Of a stretch of 64,000 nucleotides of DNA, positions 56,008 to 64,000 are shown one piece after another. Position 1 is the first letter of the stretch. The number at the start of each line of letters is the position of its first letter. Origin of the DNA: Sporosarcina sp. HYO08 (GTDB taxonomy: Bacteria; Bacillota; Bacilli; Bacillales_A; Planococcaceae); contig NZ_LPUT01000028.1 of NCBI RefSeq assembly GCF_001563475.1, forward strand, positions 248,001-312,000, given 5' to 3'. Below the pieces are notes generated by a model. The model was not told where the DNA came from and searched no databases. It worked only from the letters and a program-made list of their open reading frames with translations. The translations under genes and the position numbers were made by a program.

Positions 56008-58029
56008 TTGGATACGAGTCAGTATTTAGAAATGTTCATCGAAGAAAGTAAAGAACATCTACAGTCGTGTAACGAGCAACTATTGGCGCTGGAAAATCAT
56101 CCAGAGGATATTGGCATTGTGAACGAAATATTTCGTTCGGCCCATACATTAAAAGGCATGTCTGCGACAATGGGCTATGATGATATCGCCCATTTAACGC
56201 ATGAGATGGAAAATATACTTGACCGGATTCGAAACGAACAACTGGGCGTGACGACAAACTTGCTAGACGTCGTATTTCAATCGGTCGATGTATTGGAAGA
56301 AATGGTGATCGATATTGCATCTGGCGGAAGCGGTAAAAAAGATGTCCAATTGCTTGTGAAACGACTAAAGGAAATAGAGTCTGGAAACAGTTCTATCGAG
56401 GAAACAGCGGCAACGACCGTTTCCGACGTTGAAGCCGCGCAGTTGCACTACGATGAGTTTGAGCGAACTGTTATCGCTCAGTCATTGGAACAAGGTTTTT
56501 CAGCTTTCGAAATCCAAGTCGAACTGCGGGAAGATTGTTTGCTGAAAGCAGCACGGGTTTTTATGGTTTTTGAAGTGTTAGAAAAACACGGTGAAGTGAT
56601 CAAAACAGAACCGGGTGTCGAACAGCTGGAAAATGAAGATTTCGGGCAGCGGTTTTTACTTGTTTTATTAACAAATGAAAGTGTAGACAAAATCCAATCA
56701 CTAATTCAAAAAGTATCTGAAGTGGAAAAAGTATCCATTCATCCCGTGCAAAATGAAGCTGCCCCGGCCGAAGAGAAAGTGATCGAGCAGCAACTAGGCA
56801 GCCAATCGGAGACAGGCCATCCTCAACCGGAAAAACCTGTCTTATCTGAGAGAGGCAATCAACCCACAGGACTTCATGCCGTATCCAAAACAATCCGTGT
56901 TAATATTGATCGGCTAGATGGGTTGATGAATTTATTTGAAGAGCTTGTCATTGATCGGGGACGGTTGCAATCAATTGCCGGGACATTACAAAATCCGGAA
57001 TTGACAGAAACGGTTGAACGAATGACGCGGGTGTCTGGTGATCTTCAAAGCATCATTTTAAACATGCGGATGATTCCGATTGAAACAGTCTTTAATCGCT
57101 TTCCAAAAATGGTTCGCCAATTGGCGCGAGAACTAGATAAAAAGATCAAACTGACAATTGTCGGTGCTGAAACGGAACTAGATCGTACAGTCATTGATGA
57201 AATTGGCGATCCGTTAGTTCATCTAATCCGTAATGCGTTGGATCATGGCATTGAATCACCGGCAGAGAGGGCCGCACAAGGAAAGCCAATGGAAGGAAAC
57301 ATCACATTACGTGCTTATCATTCTGGTAATCATGTATTTATTGAACTAGAAGATGATGGTGCGGGTATCAATCGCGAAAAAGTCCTGGAAAAAGCAATTG
57401 CGAATGGACTGGTGTCGCCTGAGATGACCGACTCGATGACGGATCACCAAGTAGCAGAACTTATATTATCTTCGGGTTTTTCCACTGCAGAAGAGATTTC
57501 AGACGTATCTGGCAGAGGTGTGGGGCTTGATGTTGTGAAAACAACGATTGAATCACTCGGTGGATCCATTTCCATACGTTCAACTAGCGGACAGGGATCC
57601 TTATTCCAAGTACAGCTTCCATTGACTTTGTCTATTATTTCCGTCTTGCTTGTGGAACTGGGGACTGAAGTGTATGCAGTTCCTCTTTCCTCTATTATCG
57701 AAACGGCTGTTATTCATAGGTCCGAAGTGATGGATGTACATCATCAGCAAGTGATTGATTTTAGAGGCTCAATCGTTCCGATCGTATTTTTAAAAGATAT
57801 TTTCGACCTTCCAAGAGAACAGCAGGAAGATGATTATTATTCCGTTGTCATTATTCGAAAAGGTGATCAGCTTGCGGCTTTAGTTGTCGATTCGTTCATC
57901 GGTCAACAAGAAATTGTGTTAAAATCGCTCGGCAATTATTTGCAGTCCATCTTCGCTGTTTCAGGTGCGACAATTCTTGGCAATGGACAAGTTGCGCTCA
58001 TTGTAGATTACAATGCATTGATTAAATAG
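56008..58029 (+). CDS. cheA: Chemotaxis histidine kinase CheA
   Basis: CheA phosphorylates CheY and CheB under control of receptors. The P1 domain has phospho-acceptor His46 in SAHTLKGMSATMG. A CheY-binding P2 region (about 155-255) and a linker follow. P3/P4 are marked by IRVNIDRLDGLMNLFEELVIDRGRL, HLIRNALDHGIESP, DDGAGI and GRGVGLDVVK. The C-terminal CheW-like P5 closes the chain. TTG at 56008 has AAGGGGTG upstream and gives MDTSQYLEMFIEES, matching B. subtilis. GTG at 55999 lies in the ribosome site. The length is 673. Confidence 0.96.
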   Translation: MDTSQYLEMFIEESKEHLQSCNEQLLALENHPEDIGIVNEIFRSAHTLKGMSATMGYDDIAHLTHEMENILDRIRNEQLGVTTNLLDVVFQSVDVLEEMVIDIASGGSGKKDVQLLVKRLKEIESGNSSIEETAATTVSDVEAAQLHYDEFERTVIAQSLEQGFSAFEIQVELREDCLLKAARVFMVFEVLEKHGEVIKTEPGVEQLENEDFGQRFLLVLLTNESVDKIQSLIQKVSEVEKVSIHPVQNEAAPAEEKVIEQQLGSQSETGHPQPEKPVLSERGNQPTGLHAVSKTIRVNIDRLDGLMNLFEELVIDRGRLQSIAGTLQNPELTETVERMTRVSGDLQSIILNMRMIPIETVFNRFPKMVRQLARELDKKIKLTIVGAETELDRTVIDEIGDPLVHLIRNALDHGIESPAERAAQGKPMEGNITLRAYHSGNHVFIELEDDGAGINREKVLEKAIANGLVSPEMTDSMTDHQVAELILSSGFSTAEEISDVSGRGVGLDVVKTTIESLGGSISIRSTSGQGSLFQVQLPLTLSIISVLLVELGTEVYAVPLSSIIETAVIHRSEVMDVHHQQVIDFRGSIVPIVFLKDIFDLPREQQEDDYYSVVIIRKGDQLAALVVDSFIGQQEIVLKSLGNYLQSIFAVSGATILGNGQVALIVDYNALIK

Positions 58030-58045
58030 GCGGGAGTGACAAATT

Positions 58046-58513
58046 ATGACGATACCGGTAGAACAAAAAGCGATGAAAGTGATTGTGTTTCAACTAGAAG
58101 AAAAAGAATATGCAGTAGGTGTGCAATTCATTCAGTCGATCGAAAGGATGCAGTCGATTACGCGAGTTCCGAATGCTCCCTCCTTTGTAAAAGGTGTTAT
58201 TAACTTGCGAGGCGTTGTAACACCAATTATCGATTTACGTGAAAAGCTCGACCTAGCACCAAAAGAAATGGATGAACAAACCCGAATCATTATCGTGACA
58301 CTAGAGAAATACGATGTAGGTCTAATTGTAGATGCCGCAAATGACGTAATCGATCTTCCAGTCACTGCCATAGAGCCGCAGCCTGAAGTCGTCGGAACCG
58401 TAGCATCAGCGTTTATTTCCGGTGTTGCTAAGGTGGACAAGCGATTGTTCGTCATGCTTGATCTAGAAAAATTGCTCGAACCGATCAAGCGAGGAGATAC
58501 AAATGATGGATGA
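58046..58513 (+). CDS. cheW: Chemotaxis coupling protein CheW
   Basis: CheW links receptors to CheA. The SH3-like fold shows KVIVFQLEEKEYAVGVQFIQSIERMQSITRVPNAPSFVKGVINLRGVVTPIIDLREKL, a diagnostic stretch, then VGLIVDAANDVIDLPVTAI. At 155 residues it has family length. GGCGGGAGTG precedes the ATG. Its last codons overlap cheC. Confidence 0.97.
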   Translation: MTIPVEQKAMKVIVFQLEEKEYAVGVQFIQSIERMQSITRVPNAPSFVKGVINLRGVVTPIIDLREKLDLAPKEMDEQTRIIIVTLEKYDVGLIVDAANDVIDLPVTAIEPQPEVVGTVASAFISGVAKVDKRLFVMLDLEKLLEPIKRGDTNDG

Positions 58514-59141
58514 ACAATATAGGTTAACGGACTTGCATTTGGATGTTCTAGAAGAAATTGGGAATATCGGTGCTGCCCATGCCGCGACAGCATTATCAAC
58601 TTTACTCGCAAGAAAGATCGATATGCATGTACCCAATGTAGAGCTTGTCTCCTTTGATGAAATGTTTGAAGTTGCAGGCGGGGCCGAAACTGTCGTGGCA
58701 GGCATTTATCTGCGGATTGAGGGAGACCTAACAGGAAATATGTTTTTTGTCCTACCATTGGATTCCGCCAATCATTTGATTCGGCTATTATTGTCCGAAT
58801 CCTATAAGGATGAAAAGTGTGATCCGTTGTCTAATGAGCTCGGCATTTCGGCACTGCAAGAAGTTGGCAACATTTTGGCTGGTTCATACTTATCTGCCTT
58901 GTCCGATTTTACAAAACTTAAGATCACCCCCACTGTCCCATCGATAGGGTTTGATATGGTTGGGGCGATTGTTAGTTATGGTCTTATCGAAGCTTCCCGA
59001 TATAGTGATGAAATCATCGTCATCAATACGCAAATTGAGGAAGCGGGAGAAGCCCGGGATACATCTATAGAAGGTCGTTTTTTCCTGTTGCCTGATCCGC
59101 CTTCTTATCAAACAATCTTTCGCTCGCTAGGTGTGTTGTAA
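58503..59141 (+). CDS. cheC: CheY-P phosphatase CheC
   Basis: CheC dephosphorylates CheY-P and is stimulated by CheD. Both catalytic helices are seen: Glu18-Asn21 in LEEIGNIGAAHAATALS and Glu120-Asn123 in LQEVGNILAGSYLSAL. ATG at 58503 (or 58506) follows CGAGGAGATACAA inside cheW. The length is 212. Together with FliY and CheD this gives the three-part B. subtilis type adaptation system. Confidence 0.96.
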   Translation: MMDEQYRLTDLHLDVLEEIGNIGAAHAATALSTLLARKIDMHVPNVELVSFDEMFEVAGGAETVVAGIYLRIEGDLTGNMFFVLPLDSANHLIRLLLSESYKDEKCDPLSNELGISALQEVGNILAGSYLSALSDFTKLKITPTVPSIGFDMVGAIVSYGLIEASRYSDEIIVINTQIEEAGEARDTSIEGRFFLLPDPPSYQTIFRSLGVL

Positions 59142-59639
59142 ATGGATGTATTTATAAAAGAGGTTGTTCGTGTAGGCATAGCCGATATGAATGTTGTTGG
59201 ACCAGGTGGAACCATTCGGACGATCGGGCTTGGTTCATGCGTTGGGGTTGTGTTATATGATGAAATGAAAAGGATAGCGGGATTGCTCCATGTCATGCTC
59301 CCAAATTCAGAGCTGGCAAAATCCACCGATTTCAATAAGGCGAAGTTTGCAAATACGGGTGTTCCGGCATTGATTGACGCATTAGAAGCAAAAGGGGCAA
59401 GAACATCTGCATTAAGAGCAAAAATTGCAGGCGGGGCTCAAATGTTTCAGTTGGGTTCTAATGAGTCGTTTCGAATCGGTCATCGTAATATAGAAGCCGT
59501 GAAAGAAGAATTGAAGCGATGTAGAATACCGCTCATTGCAGAAGATACCGGCGGCACAAATGGGCGAACGATTGAATTTGATACGGAGACATCCATTTTA
59601 CATGTGCGAACAGTAAACAAAGGAAATCAGGAACTTTAG
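59142..59639 (+). CDS. cheD: Chemoreceptor glutamine deamidase CheD
   Basis: CheD deamidates receptor glutamines and binds CheC. The catalytic Cys33 in IGLGSCVGVVLYD and His50 in AGLLHVMLP are present, with the following KIAGGAQMF and IGHRNIEAVKEEL also conserved. At 165 residues it is of normal size. The ATG abuts the cheC stop with no gap, so translation is coupled to its partner. sigD starts 18 bases after the stop. Confidence 0.96.
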   Translation: MDVFIKEVVRVGIADMNVVGPGGTIRTIGLGSCVGVVLYDEMKRIAGLLHVMLPNSELAKSTDFNKAKFANTGVPALIDALEAKGARTSALRAKIAGGAQMFQLGSNESFRIGHRNIEAVKEELKRCRIPLIAEDTGGTNGRTIEFDTETSILHVRTVNKGNQEL

Positions 59640-59657
59640 GTCGGGGAGGGAATTCCG

Positions 59658-60428
59658 ATGGAGTTGACAGAAGATGCTTGCTGGAAGCTTTGGATTCATA
59701 ATCGTGACTCAGAGGCGGGAGATTTCCTTGCGAGGAAATATACCCCTCTTGTTACTTACCACGTCCAAAGAATCGGTTCGGGGCTCCCTGCGAATATATC
59801 GCGAAGTGAACTCATGAGCCTAGGCTATCAAGGACTTTTTGACGCGCTGACTAAATTTGATCCCAGTAGAGATTTAAAATTTGACACATATGCCTCCTTT
59901 CGAATTCGTGGATCGATTATCGATGGTTTGCGCAAAGAGGATTGGTTGCCAAGGTCCCTAAGGGAGAAGTCTAAACGACTAGAAGAGGAAAAGATGAAGC
60001 TGGAACAGCAGCTTATGCGGCATGCGACTGTTTATGAAATTGCCGATCATATGAATGTCAGCTCAGAGGAAGTCGAACAAACGATACAAGAGCAATATTT
60101 TTCAAATGTTTTATCTGTGGACGAGCAAATAAATGAAGGAAGTGAAGACGACCCGAAAACGTTTGTCATAGAAGACGAGCATGAGAAAACACCCGAGCAG
60201 CAACTTGTCATGGATGAGTTGGTCGGTGATCTGGCTATAATGATAGAGCGATTAACCGAAAATGAGCAAATTGTATTGAACCTATTTTATAGTGATGAGA
60301 TGACATTAACTGAAATCGGGGAAATTTTAAGCTTATCTACCTCGCGAATTTCTCAAATCCACTCTAAAGCATTGACGAAATTACGAAAGATGCTGGCACC
60401 AGAAGTAATCGGCGGCAGGGTGATTTAA
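59658..60428 (+). CDS. sigD: Flagellar RNA polymerase sigma factor SigD
   Basis: SigD directs late flagellar, chemotaxis and autolysin genes. Region 2 reads YQGLFDALTKFDPSRDLKFDTYASFRIRGSIIDGLRKEDWLPRSLREKSKRL. Region 3 follows, and region 4 is LTEIGEILSLSTSRISQIHSKALTKLRKML. The length is 256. GGGAGGGAATTCCG precedes the ATG at 59658. It is near the 3' end of the 26-kb operon, as in B. subtilis, where distance from the promoter limits its level and gives cell-to-cell variation. Confidence 0.97.
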   Translation: MELTEDACWKLWIHNRDSEAGDFLARKYTPLVTYHVQRIGSGLPANISRSELMSLGYQGLFDALTKFDPSRDLKFDTYASFRIRGSIIDGLRKEDWLPRSLREKSKRLEEEKMKLEQQLMRHATVYEIADHMNVSSEEVEQTIQEQYFSNVLSVDEQINEGSEDDPKTFVIEDEHEKTPEQQLVMDELVGDLAIMIERLTENEQIVLNLFYSDEMTLTEIGEILSLSTSRISQIHSKALTKLRKMLAPEVIGGRVI

Positions 60429-60920
60429 ATGGTACTATTCGTTATATTATTATTTGTTTTACAGGTTATTGGATTTTACGTACTTGCATTACTTTACATG
60501 AAAACATCTAAAATGGACTTATTTGAAAAAAGGCAACAACAGGTAATGGAGGAGTTGAATGATACGCTCATTGCTTACCTAGCGGAATTAAAGGATGAGA
60601 ATGAAAAGCTTATTGAACGGTTAAGTGCAAAAACGGCTTCTGCCAAAAGCAGTGAAGTTAACGAGAAAGTAGCGGCTATTAAAGAGTCGCGGGAAGAAGC
60701 AATCGCTGCTGCACCGAAAAAACCGATCCATTTAGCGTTAAAATCTTATCAATCAACAGCCAATCAACAGCCACAGGTAAAAAAAACTGATGAACATAAC
60801 GAAACAGATACGCTTTCACAAGTGCTCACTTTACACAAAGCAGGCATGTCCATTGAAGAAATTGCAAAAAAACTTCAAAAAGGTCAAACAGAAGTGGAGC
60901 TCATGCTAAAATTCAAGTGA
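60429..60920 (+). CDS. swrB: SwrB-like membrane protein (YlxL)
   Basis: One N-terminal membrane segment (residues 2-23, VLFVILLFVLQVIGFYVLALLY) is followed by a coiled coil (about 33-75), a low-complexity linker and a C-terminal helix-turn-helix-like end, LTLHKAGMSIEEIAKKLQKGQTEVELMLKFK. In B. subtilis SwrB promotes swarming and export-gate maturation. Sequence conservation is low, so the call relies on topology, the C-terminal motif and position after sigD. The ATG abuts the sigD stop. The length is 163. Confidence 0.82.
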   Translation: MVLFVILLFVLQVIGFYVLALLYMKTSKMDLFEKRQQQVMEELNDTLIAYLAELKDENEKLIERLSAKTASAKSSEVNEKVAAIKESREEAIAAAPKKPIHLALKSYQSTANQQPQVKKTDEHNETDTLSQVLTLHKAGMSIEEIAKKLQKGQTEVELMLKFK

Positions 60921-60925
60921 AATAG

Positions 60926-60954
60926 TTGCAAACGAATAATGCCTATGTTATATT
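60926..60954 (+). promoter_or_regulatory. Sigma-A promoter of rpsB
   Basis: TTGCAA (60926-60931), a 17-bp spacer and TATATT (60949-60954) lie immediately after swrB, with no terminator visible between. It starts the rpsB leader about 100 bp ahead of the gene. Confidence 0.75.
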
Positions 60955-60960
60955 ATCTAA

Positions 60961-61046
60961 CGGTATTACTACACACGTGCAAGGACGATGGAGAAGGTGC
61001 TGAAAAGTCGCTCCGCCGGATGAACTGCACGGAGGAAACAAACCAA
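60961..61046 (+). ncRNA. Structured 5' leader of rpsB
   Basis: CGTGCA (60976-60981) pairs with TGCACG (61026-61031). Inside it, CGATGGAG (60986-60993) pairs with CTCCGCCG (61011-61018) at seven of eight positions, leaving AAGGTGCTGAAAAGT as the apical part. The outer 3' strand runs into GGAGG (61031-61035), ahead of the true site AGGAGG at 61049-61054. Autoregulation by S2 is a reasonable guess but is not shown. Confidence 0.5.
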
Positions 61047-61062
61047 ATAGGAGGAATCACAA

Positions 61063-61794
61063 ATGTCAGTAATCTCAATGAAACAACTGCTTGAAGCAGG
61101 TGTACACTTCGGTCACCAAACACGTCGTTGGAACCCGAAAATGAAAAAATATATTTTCGTGGAACGTAACGGTATCTACATCATCGATCTTCAAAAGACG
61201 GTGAAAAAGCTTGAAGAAGCTTACGATTTCATGCGCCAAGTTGGTGCGGATGGTGGAAAAGTACTATTCGTTGGTACGAAAAAACAAGCACAAGACGCAA
61301 TTAAAGAAGAAGCAGAACGTGCAGGAATGTACTACATTAACCAACGTTGGTTGGGTGGAACACTTACAAACTTTGGTACAATTCAAAAGCGTGTAGCACG
61401 TCTTAAAGACATCGAGCGTATGGAAGAAGACGGCACATTCGATGTATTGCCTAAAAAAGAAGTATCACAACTTAAAAAAGAACACGAACGCCTCGTTAAA
61501 TTCCTTGGCGGAATCCGTGATATGAAAGCACTACCAGACGTTATGTTCGTTGTTGACCCACGCAAAGAGCGTATTGCGGTAGCAGAAGCGATCAAATTGA
61601 ACATTCCACTTGTTGGAATTGTTGATACAAACTGTGATCCAGATGAGATCGACTATGTAATCCCTGCAAACGATGATGCGATTCGTGCAGTTCGTCTATT
61701 GACAAGCAAAATGGCCGATGCTTTAATCGAGTCAAGACAGGGCGAAGATGACGTAGCTGAAACGGTTGAAGAAGAAACAGTAGCTGCAGAGTGA
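61063..61794 (+). CDS. rpsB: 30S ribosomal protein S2
   Basis: S2 bridges the 30S head and body and binds late in assembly. The start [45 protein letters not shown] and the later [14 protein letters not shown] and [26 protein letters not shown] are diagnostic. An acidic tail ([15 protein letters not shown]) closes the 243-residue chain. TAGGAGG precedes the ATG. A terminator separates it partly from tsf. Confidence 0.97.
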   Translation: MSVISMKQLLEAGVHFGHQTRRWNPKMKKYIFVERNGIYIIDLQKTVKKLEEAYDFMRQVGADGGKVLFVGTKKQAQDAIKEEAERAGMYYINQRWLGGTLTNFGTIQKRVARLKDIERMEEDGTFDVLPKKEVSQLKKEHERLVKFLGGIRDMKALPDVMFVVDPRKERIAVAEAIKLNIPLVGIVDTNCDPDEIDYVIPANDDAIRAVRLLTSKMADALIESRQGEDDVAETVEEETVAAE

Positions 61795-61809
61795 AATGAG
61801 TAAATGAGT

Positions 61810-61844
61810 GACGATAAGCGGCCTACCCCCTTATCGTCTTTTTT
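61810..61844 (+). terminator. Rho-independent terminator between rpsB and tsf
   Basis: GACGATAAG (61810-61818) pairs with CTTATCGTC (61830-61838), followed by TTTTTT. It probably lowers, without abolishing, transcription into tsf, since no strong promoter is seen before tsf. Confidence 0.88.
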
Positions 61845-61876
61845 AGGAATAAACTACATACAGGAGGAATGTAATC

Positions 61877-62761
61877 ATGGCAATTACGGCACAAATGGTA
61901 AAAGAATTACGTGAAAAAACAGGCGCAGGTATGATGGACTGCAAAAAAGCACTTACTGAAGTAAATGGTGATATGGAAGCAGCAATCGACTTCTTGCGTG
62001 AAAAAGGTCTTTCAAGCGCAGCGAAAAAAGCGGATCGTATCGCAGCGGAAGGTACAACGCACATCCTTGTAGAAGGAAACGAAGCGATCCTTCTTGAAGT
62101 GAACGCTGAAACTGACTTTGTAGCGAAAAACGAAGGTTTCCAAACACTTGTTAAAGAACTTGCTGAGCATCTTCTTTCTACGAAGCCTGCTTCAGTTGAA
62201 GAAGCACTTGAATCCAAAATGGCTAGCGGCTTGTCTGTAGCAGACCATATTTCAAACGCTGTTGCGAAAATTGGTGAAAAAATTACACTTCGTCGTTTTG
62301 AAATCCGTACAAAAACAGACAACGATGCATTTGGTCCATACTTGCACATGGGCGGCCGCATTGGCGTTCTTACAATCCTTGAAGGTTCAACTGATGCAGA
62401 AGTTGCAAAAGACGTTGCGATGCACGTTGCAGCTTTAAATCCAAAATATGTATCACGTGATCAAGTTTCTGAAGAAGAAGTTGAGCGTGAGCGTAAAGTA
62501 TTAACTGAACAAGCACTAAACGAAGGTAAGCCTGAAAACATTGTTGCTAAAATGGTTGAAGGTCGTATCGGTAAATACTTTGAAGAAATCTGTGTGCTAG
62601 ATCAAGCATTTGTTAAAAACCCTGACCAGAAAGTCGGCGATTTTGTCAAAGCTGCTGGCGGTACATTAAAAGAATTCATTCGCTATGCAGTGGGTGAAGG
62701 TCTTGAAAAACGCGAAGAAAACTTTGCAGATGAAGTAATGAGCCAAGTAAAAGGTAACTAA
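61877..62761 (+). CDS. tsf: Elongation factor Ts
   Basis: EF-Ts recycles EF-Tu-GDP. The N-terminal UBA-like part [44 protein letters not shown] is diagnostic. The core has [17 protein letters not shown] with the TDFVA motif that contacts EF-Tu. At 294 residues it is normal. AGGAGG lies 10 bases before the ATG. The rpsB-tsf-pyrH-frr order is conserved across bacteria. Confidence 0.97.
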   Translation: MAITAQMVKELREKTGAGMMDCKKALTEVNGDMEAAIDFLREKGLSSAAKKADRIAAEGTTHILVEGNEAILLEVNAETDFVAKNEGFQTLVKELAEHLLSTKPASVEEALESKMASGLSVADHISNAVAKIGEKITLRRFEIRTKTDNDAFGPYLHMGGRIGVLTILEGSTDAEVAKDVAMHVAALNPKYVSRDQVSEEEVERERKVLTEQALNEGKPENIVAKMVEGRIGKYFEEICVLDQAFVKNPDQKVGDFVKAAGGTLKEFIRYAVGEGLEKREENFADEVMSQVKGN

Positions 62762-62774
62762 TTCAAAAAAAGAT

Positions 62775-62805
62775 TAGGGAACACATTCATGTGTTCCCTA
62801 TTTTT
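62775..62805 (+). terminator. Rho-independent terminator after tsf
   Basis: TAGGGAACACAT (62775-62786) pairs perfectly with ATGTGTTCCCTA (62789-62800) around TC, followed by TTTTT. Confidence 0.9.
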
Positions 62806-62833
62806 GAGAAAACTCAGTAGATGGAGGGTACAA

Positions 62834-63559
62834 ATGAGCATCCCAAAATACAAACGAATCGTATTGAAGTTAAGCGGTGAAGCATTATCAGGTGAAAAAG
62901 GATTTGGCTTAGCCCCCGAAATCATCAAAACGGTTGCTGCACAAGTAAAAGACGTCGTCGACCTTGGTGTTGAAGTGGCTGTTGTCGTCGGTGGCGGCAA
63001 CATTTGGCGTGGAAAAGTGGGCAGTGAGATGGGCATGGATCGTGCAACGGCAGACTATATGGGGATGCTTGCAACGGTTATGAATTCTTTAGCTTTGCAA
63101 GATTCGCTTGAAAAGCTTGGCGTTGAAACTCGTGTATCATCTTCCATTGAAATGCGTCAGGTGGCAGAACCATACATACGCCGTAAAGCGATTCGTCACC
63201 TCGAAAAAAAACGTGTCGTCATTTTTGCAGCAGGCACTGGAAATCCATACTTCTCAACGGATACAACTGCCGCATTACGGGCAGCGGAAATTGAAGCGGA
63301 TGTCATTTTGATGGCAAAAAATAATGTGGACGGTGTCTACTCCGCGGATCCGATGAAGGATCATACAGCTGTGAAATTTACTGAGCTTTCATTTATAGAA
63401 GTTATTAATAAAGGACTTGAAGTAATGGATGCAACAGCTTCAACCTTATGTATGGACAATGACATCCCGCTCGTAGTATTCTCGATTATGGAGAATGGTA
63501 ATATTAAAAAAGCTGTCCTCGGTGAACCGATCGGGACAGTCGTCAGGAGGAATATGTAA
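62834..63559 (+). CDS. pyrH: Uridylate kinase
   Basis: PyrH phosphorylates UMP to UDP. It belongs to the amino-acid-kinase fold: [20 protein letters not shown] at the start, [11 protein letters not shown], the UMP region [22 protein letters not shown] and [23 protein letters not shown]. The length is 241. ATG at 62834 follows ATGGAGGG; an in-frame ATG at 62789 falls inside the tsf terminator and is rejected. The stop overlaps the frr ATG. Confidence 0.97.
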   Translation: MSIPKYKRIVLKLSGEALSGEKGFGLAPEIIKTVAAQVKDVVDLGVEVAVVVGGGNIWRGKVGSEMGMDRATADYMGMLATVMNSLALQDSLEKLGVETRVSSSIEMRQVAEPYIRRKAIRHLEKKRVVIFAAGTGNPYFSTDTTAALRAAEIEADVILMAKNNVDGVYSADPMKDHTAVKFTELSFIEVINKGLEVMDATASTLCMDNDIPLVVFSIMENGNIKKAVLGEPIGTVVRRNM

Positions 63560-64000
63560 TGGCGAAAGCAGTGATGGATCAAGCGAAAGAGAGAATGGAT
63601 AAGGCGGTTGGTGCTTATACGAGAGAACTTGCATCGATCCGTGCAGGGCGTGCGAACGCTTCGTTATTGGATAGAATATCAGTTCTATACTATGGTGCGC
63701 CTACCCCATTAAACCAAATGGCAGGTATTTCTGTGCCAGAAGCGCGTTTACTAGTCATTCAACCGTATGATAAGTCTACTTTAGGCGAAATCGAAAAAGC
63801 GATCTTGAAATCAGATATTGGCATTACACCAACGAATGATGGTTCTGTTATTCGCCTTGCGATCCCGGCGTTGACAGAAGAGCGTCGTAAAGACCTTGTA
63901 AAACTTGTGAAAAAAGAATCTGAAGATGCGAAAGTTGCGATTCGAAATGTTCGTCGCGATGCAAATGAGGATTTCAAGAAGTTAGAAAAAAATGGTGACA
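63559..64000 (+). CDS. frr: Ribosome recycling factor (3' end missing)
   Basis: RRF with EF-G splits post-termination ribosomes. The visible 147 codons read [17 protein letters not shown], the tRNA-mimic helix [19 protein letters not shown], then [30 protein letters not shown] and [24 protein letters not shown]. All are diagnostic. The frame is still open at the window edge, with about 38 residues missing from the usual 185. CAGGAGG lies 12 bases before the ATG, which overlaps the pyrH stop by one base. Confidence 0.96.
   Translation, partial: MAKAVMDQAKERMDKAVGAYTRELASIRAGRANASLLDRISVLYYGAPTPLNQMAGISVPEARLLVIQPYDKSTLGEIEKAILKSDIGITPTNDGSVIRLAIPALTEERRKDLVKLVKKESEDAKVAIRNVRRDANEDFKKLEKNGD

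Overview
The window is a moderate-to-low G+C chromosomal segment of a motile, Gram-positive Bacillales bacterium. Its gene order follows the Bacillus subtilis block that runs from sdaAA-recG-fapR through the fla/che operon to rpsB-tsf-pyrH-frr almost gene for gene, and it has strong AGGAGG-type ribosome sites and frequent TTG/GTG starts. Protein sequences and the style of the intergenic repeats suggest the Planococcaceae (Caryophanaceae), perhaps Sporosarcina or a relative. That placement is inference; no rRNA gene is present. Every gene lies on the + strand except one alpha-carbonic anhydrase.

Layout. 1-2723: 3' part of sdaAA (serine dehydratase) and recG. 2801-4702: an inserted block absent from the B. 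subtilis order, made of a lipoprotein alpha-carbonic anhydrase on the - strand and a tandem array of six ~121-bp (one longer) repeat units. 4709-8536: the FapR-controlled lipid operon fapR-plsX-fabD-fabG-acpP, with a FapR-type operator over its promoter. 8546-13967: rnc-smc-ftsY. 13999-19958: ylxM-ffh, rpsP-khpA, rimM-trmD, rplS, lepB-rbgA (SRP, ribosome and secretion genes). 20037-28196: rnhB, ylqG-ylqH (FliK/FlhB-like pair), sucCD, dprA, topA. 28514-33867: trmFO, xerC, hslVU, codY. 34162-60920: a complete fla/che operon, flgBC-fliEFGHIJ-ylxF-fliK-flgDE-swrD-fliLMY-cheY-fliOPQR-flhBAFG-cheBAWCD-sigD-swrB. 60926-64000: rpsB, tsf, pyrH and the start of frr.

How the genes work together. The lipid operon supplies acyl-ACP and acyl-phosphate to membrane synthesis under malonyl-CoA sensing by FapR. 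The ffh/ftsY/lepB set delivers and processes exported proteins. CodY, a nutrient sensor that represses motility in B. subtilis, sits directly upstream of the motility operon. That operon encodes the rod, basal body, export gate, switch, hook-length control and the B. subtilis-type chemotaxis core with CheC, CheD and FliY, and it ends with sigma-D.

The most unusual content is non-coding. Eleven units of a dispersed, imperfectly palindromic element lie between genes. Their helices change sequence from copy to copy yet remain paired, while the internal-loop motifs (GACAGGC.. and GACCCGAG) stay almost constant. This is the expected pattern for a structured RNA or a hairpin-type mobile element. 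One copy, with two further structured elements, splits the otherwise compact fla/che operon between fliE and fliF. Other points of note are a fliK reading frame whose best ribosome site faces ATC rather than ATG, an HslV without the N-terminal serine known from B. subtilis, direct repeats at the fla/che promoter, and structured leaders upstream of rplS and rpsB.
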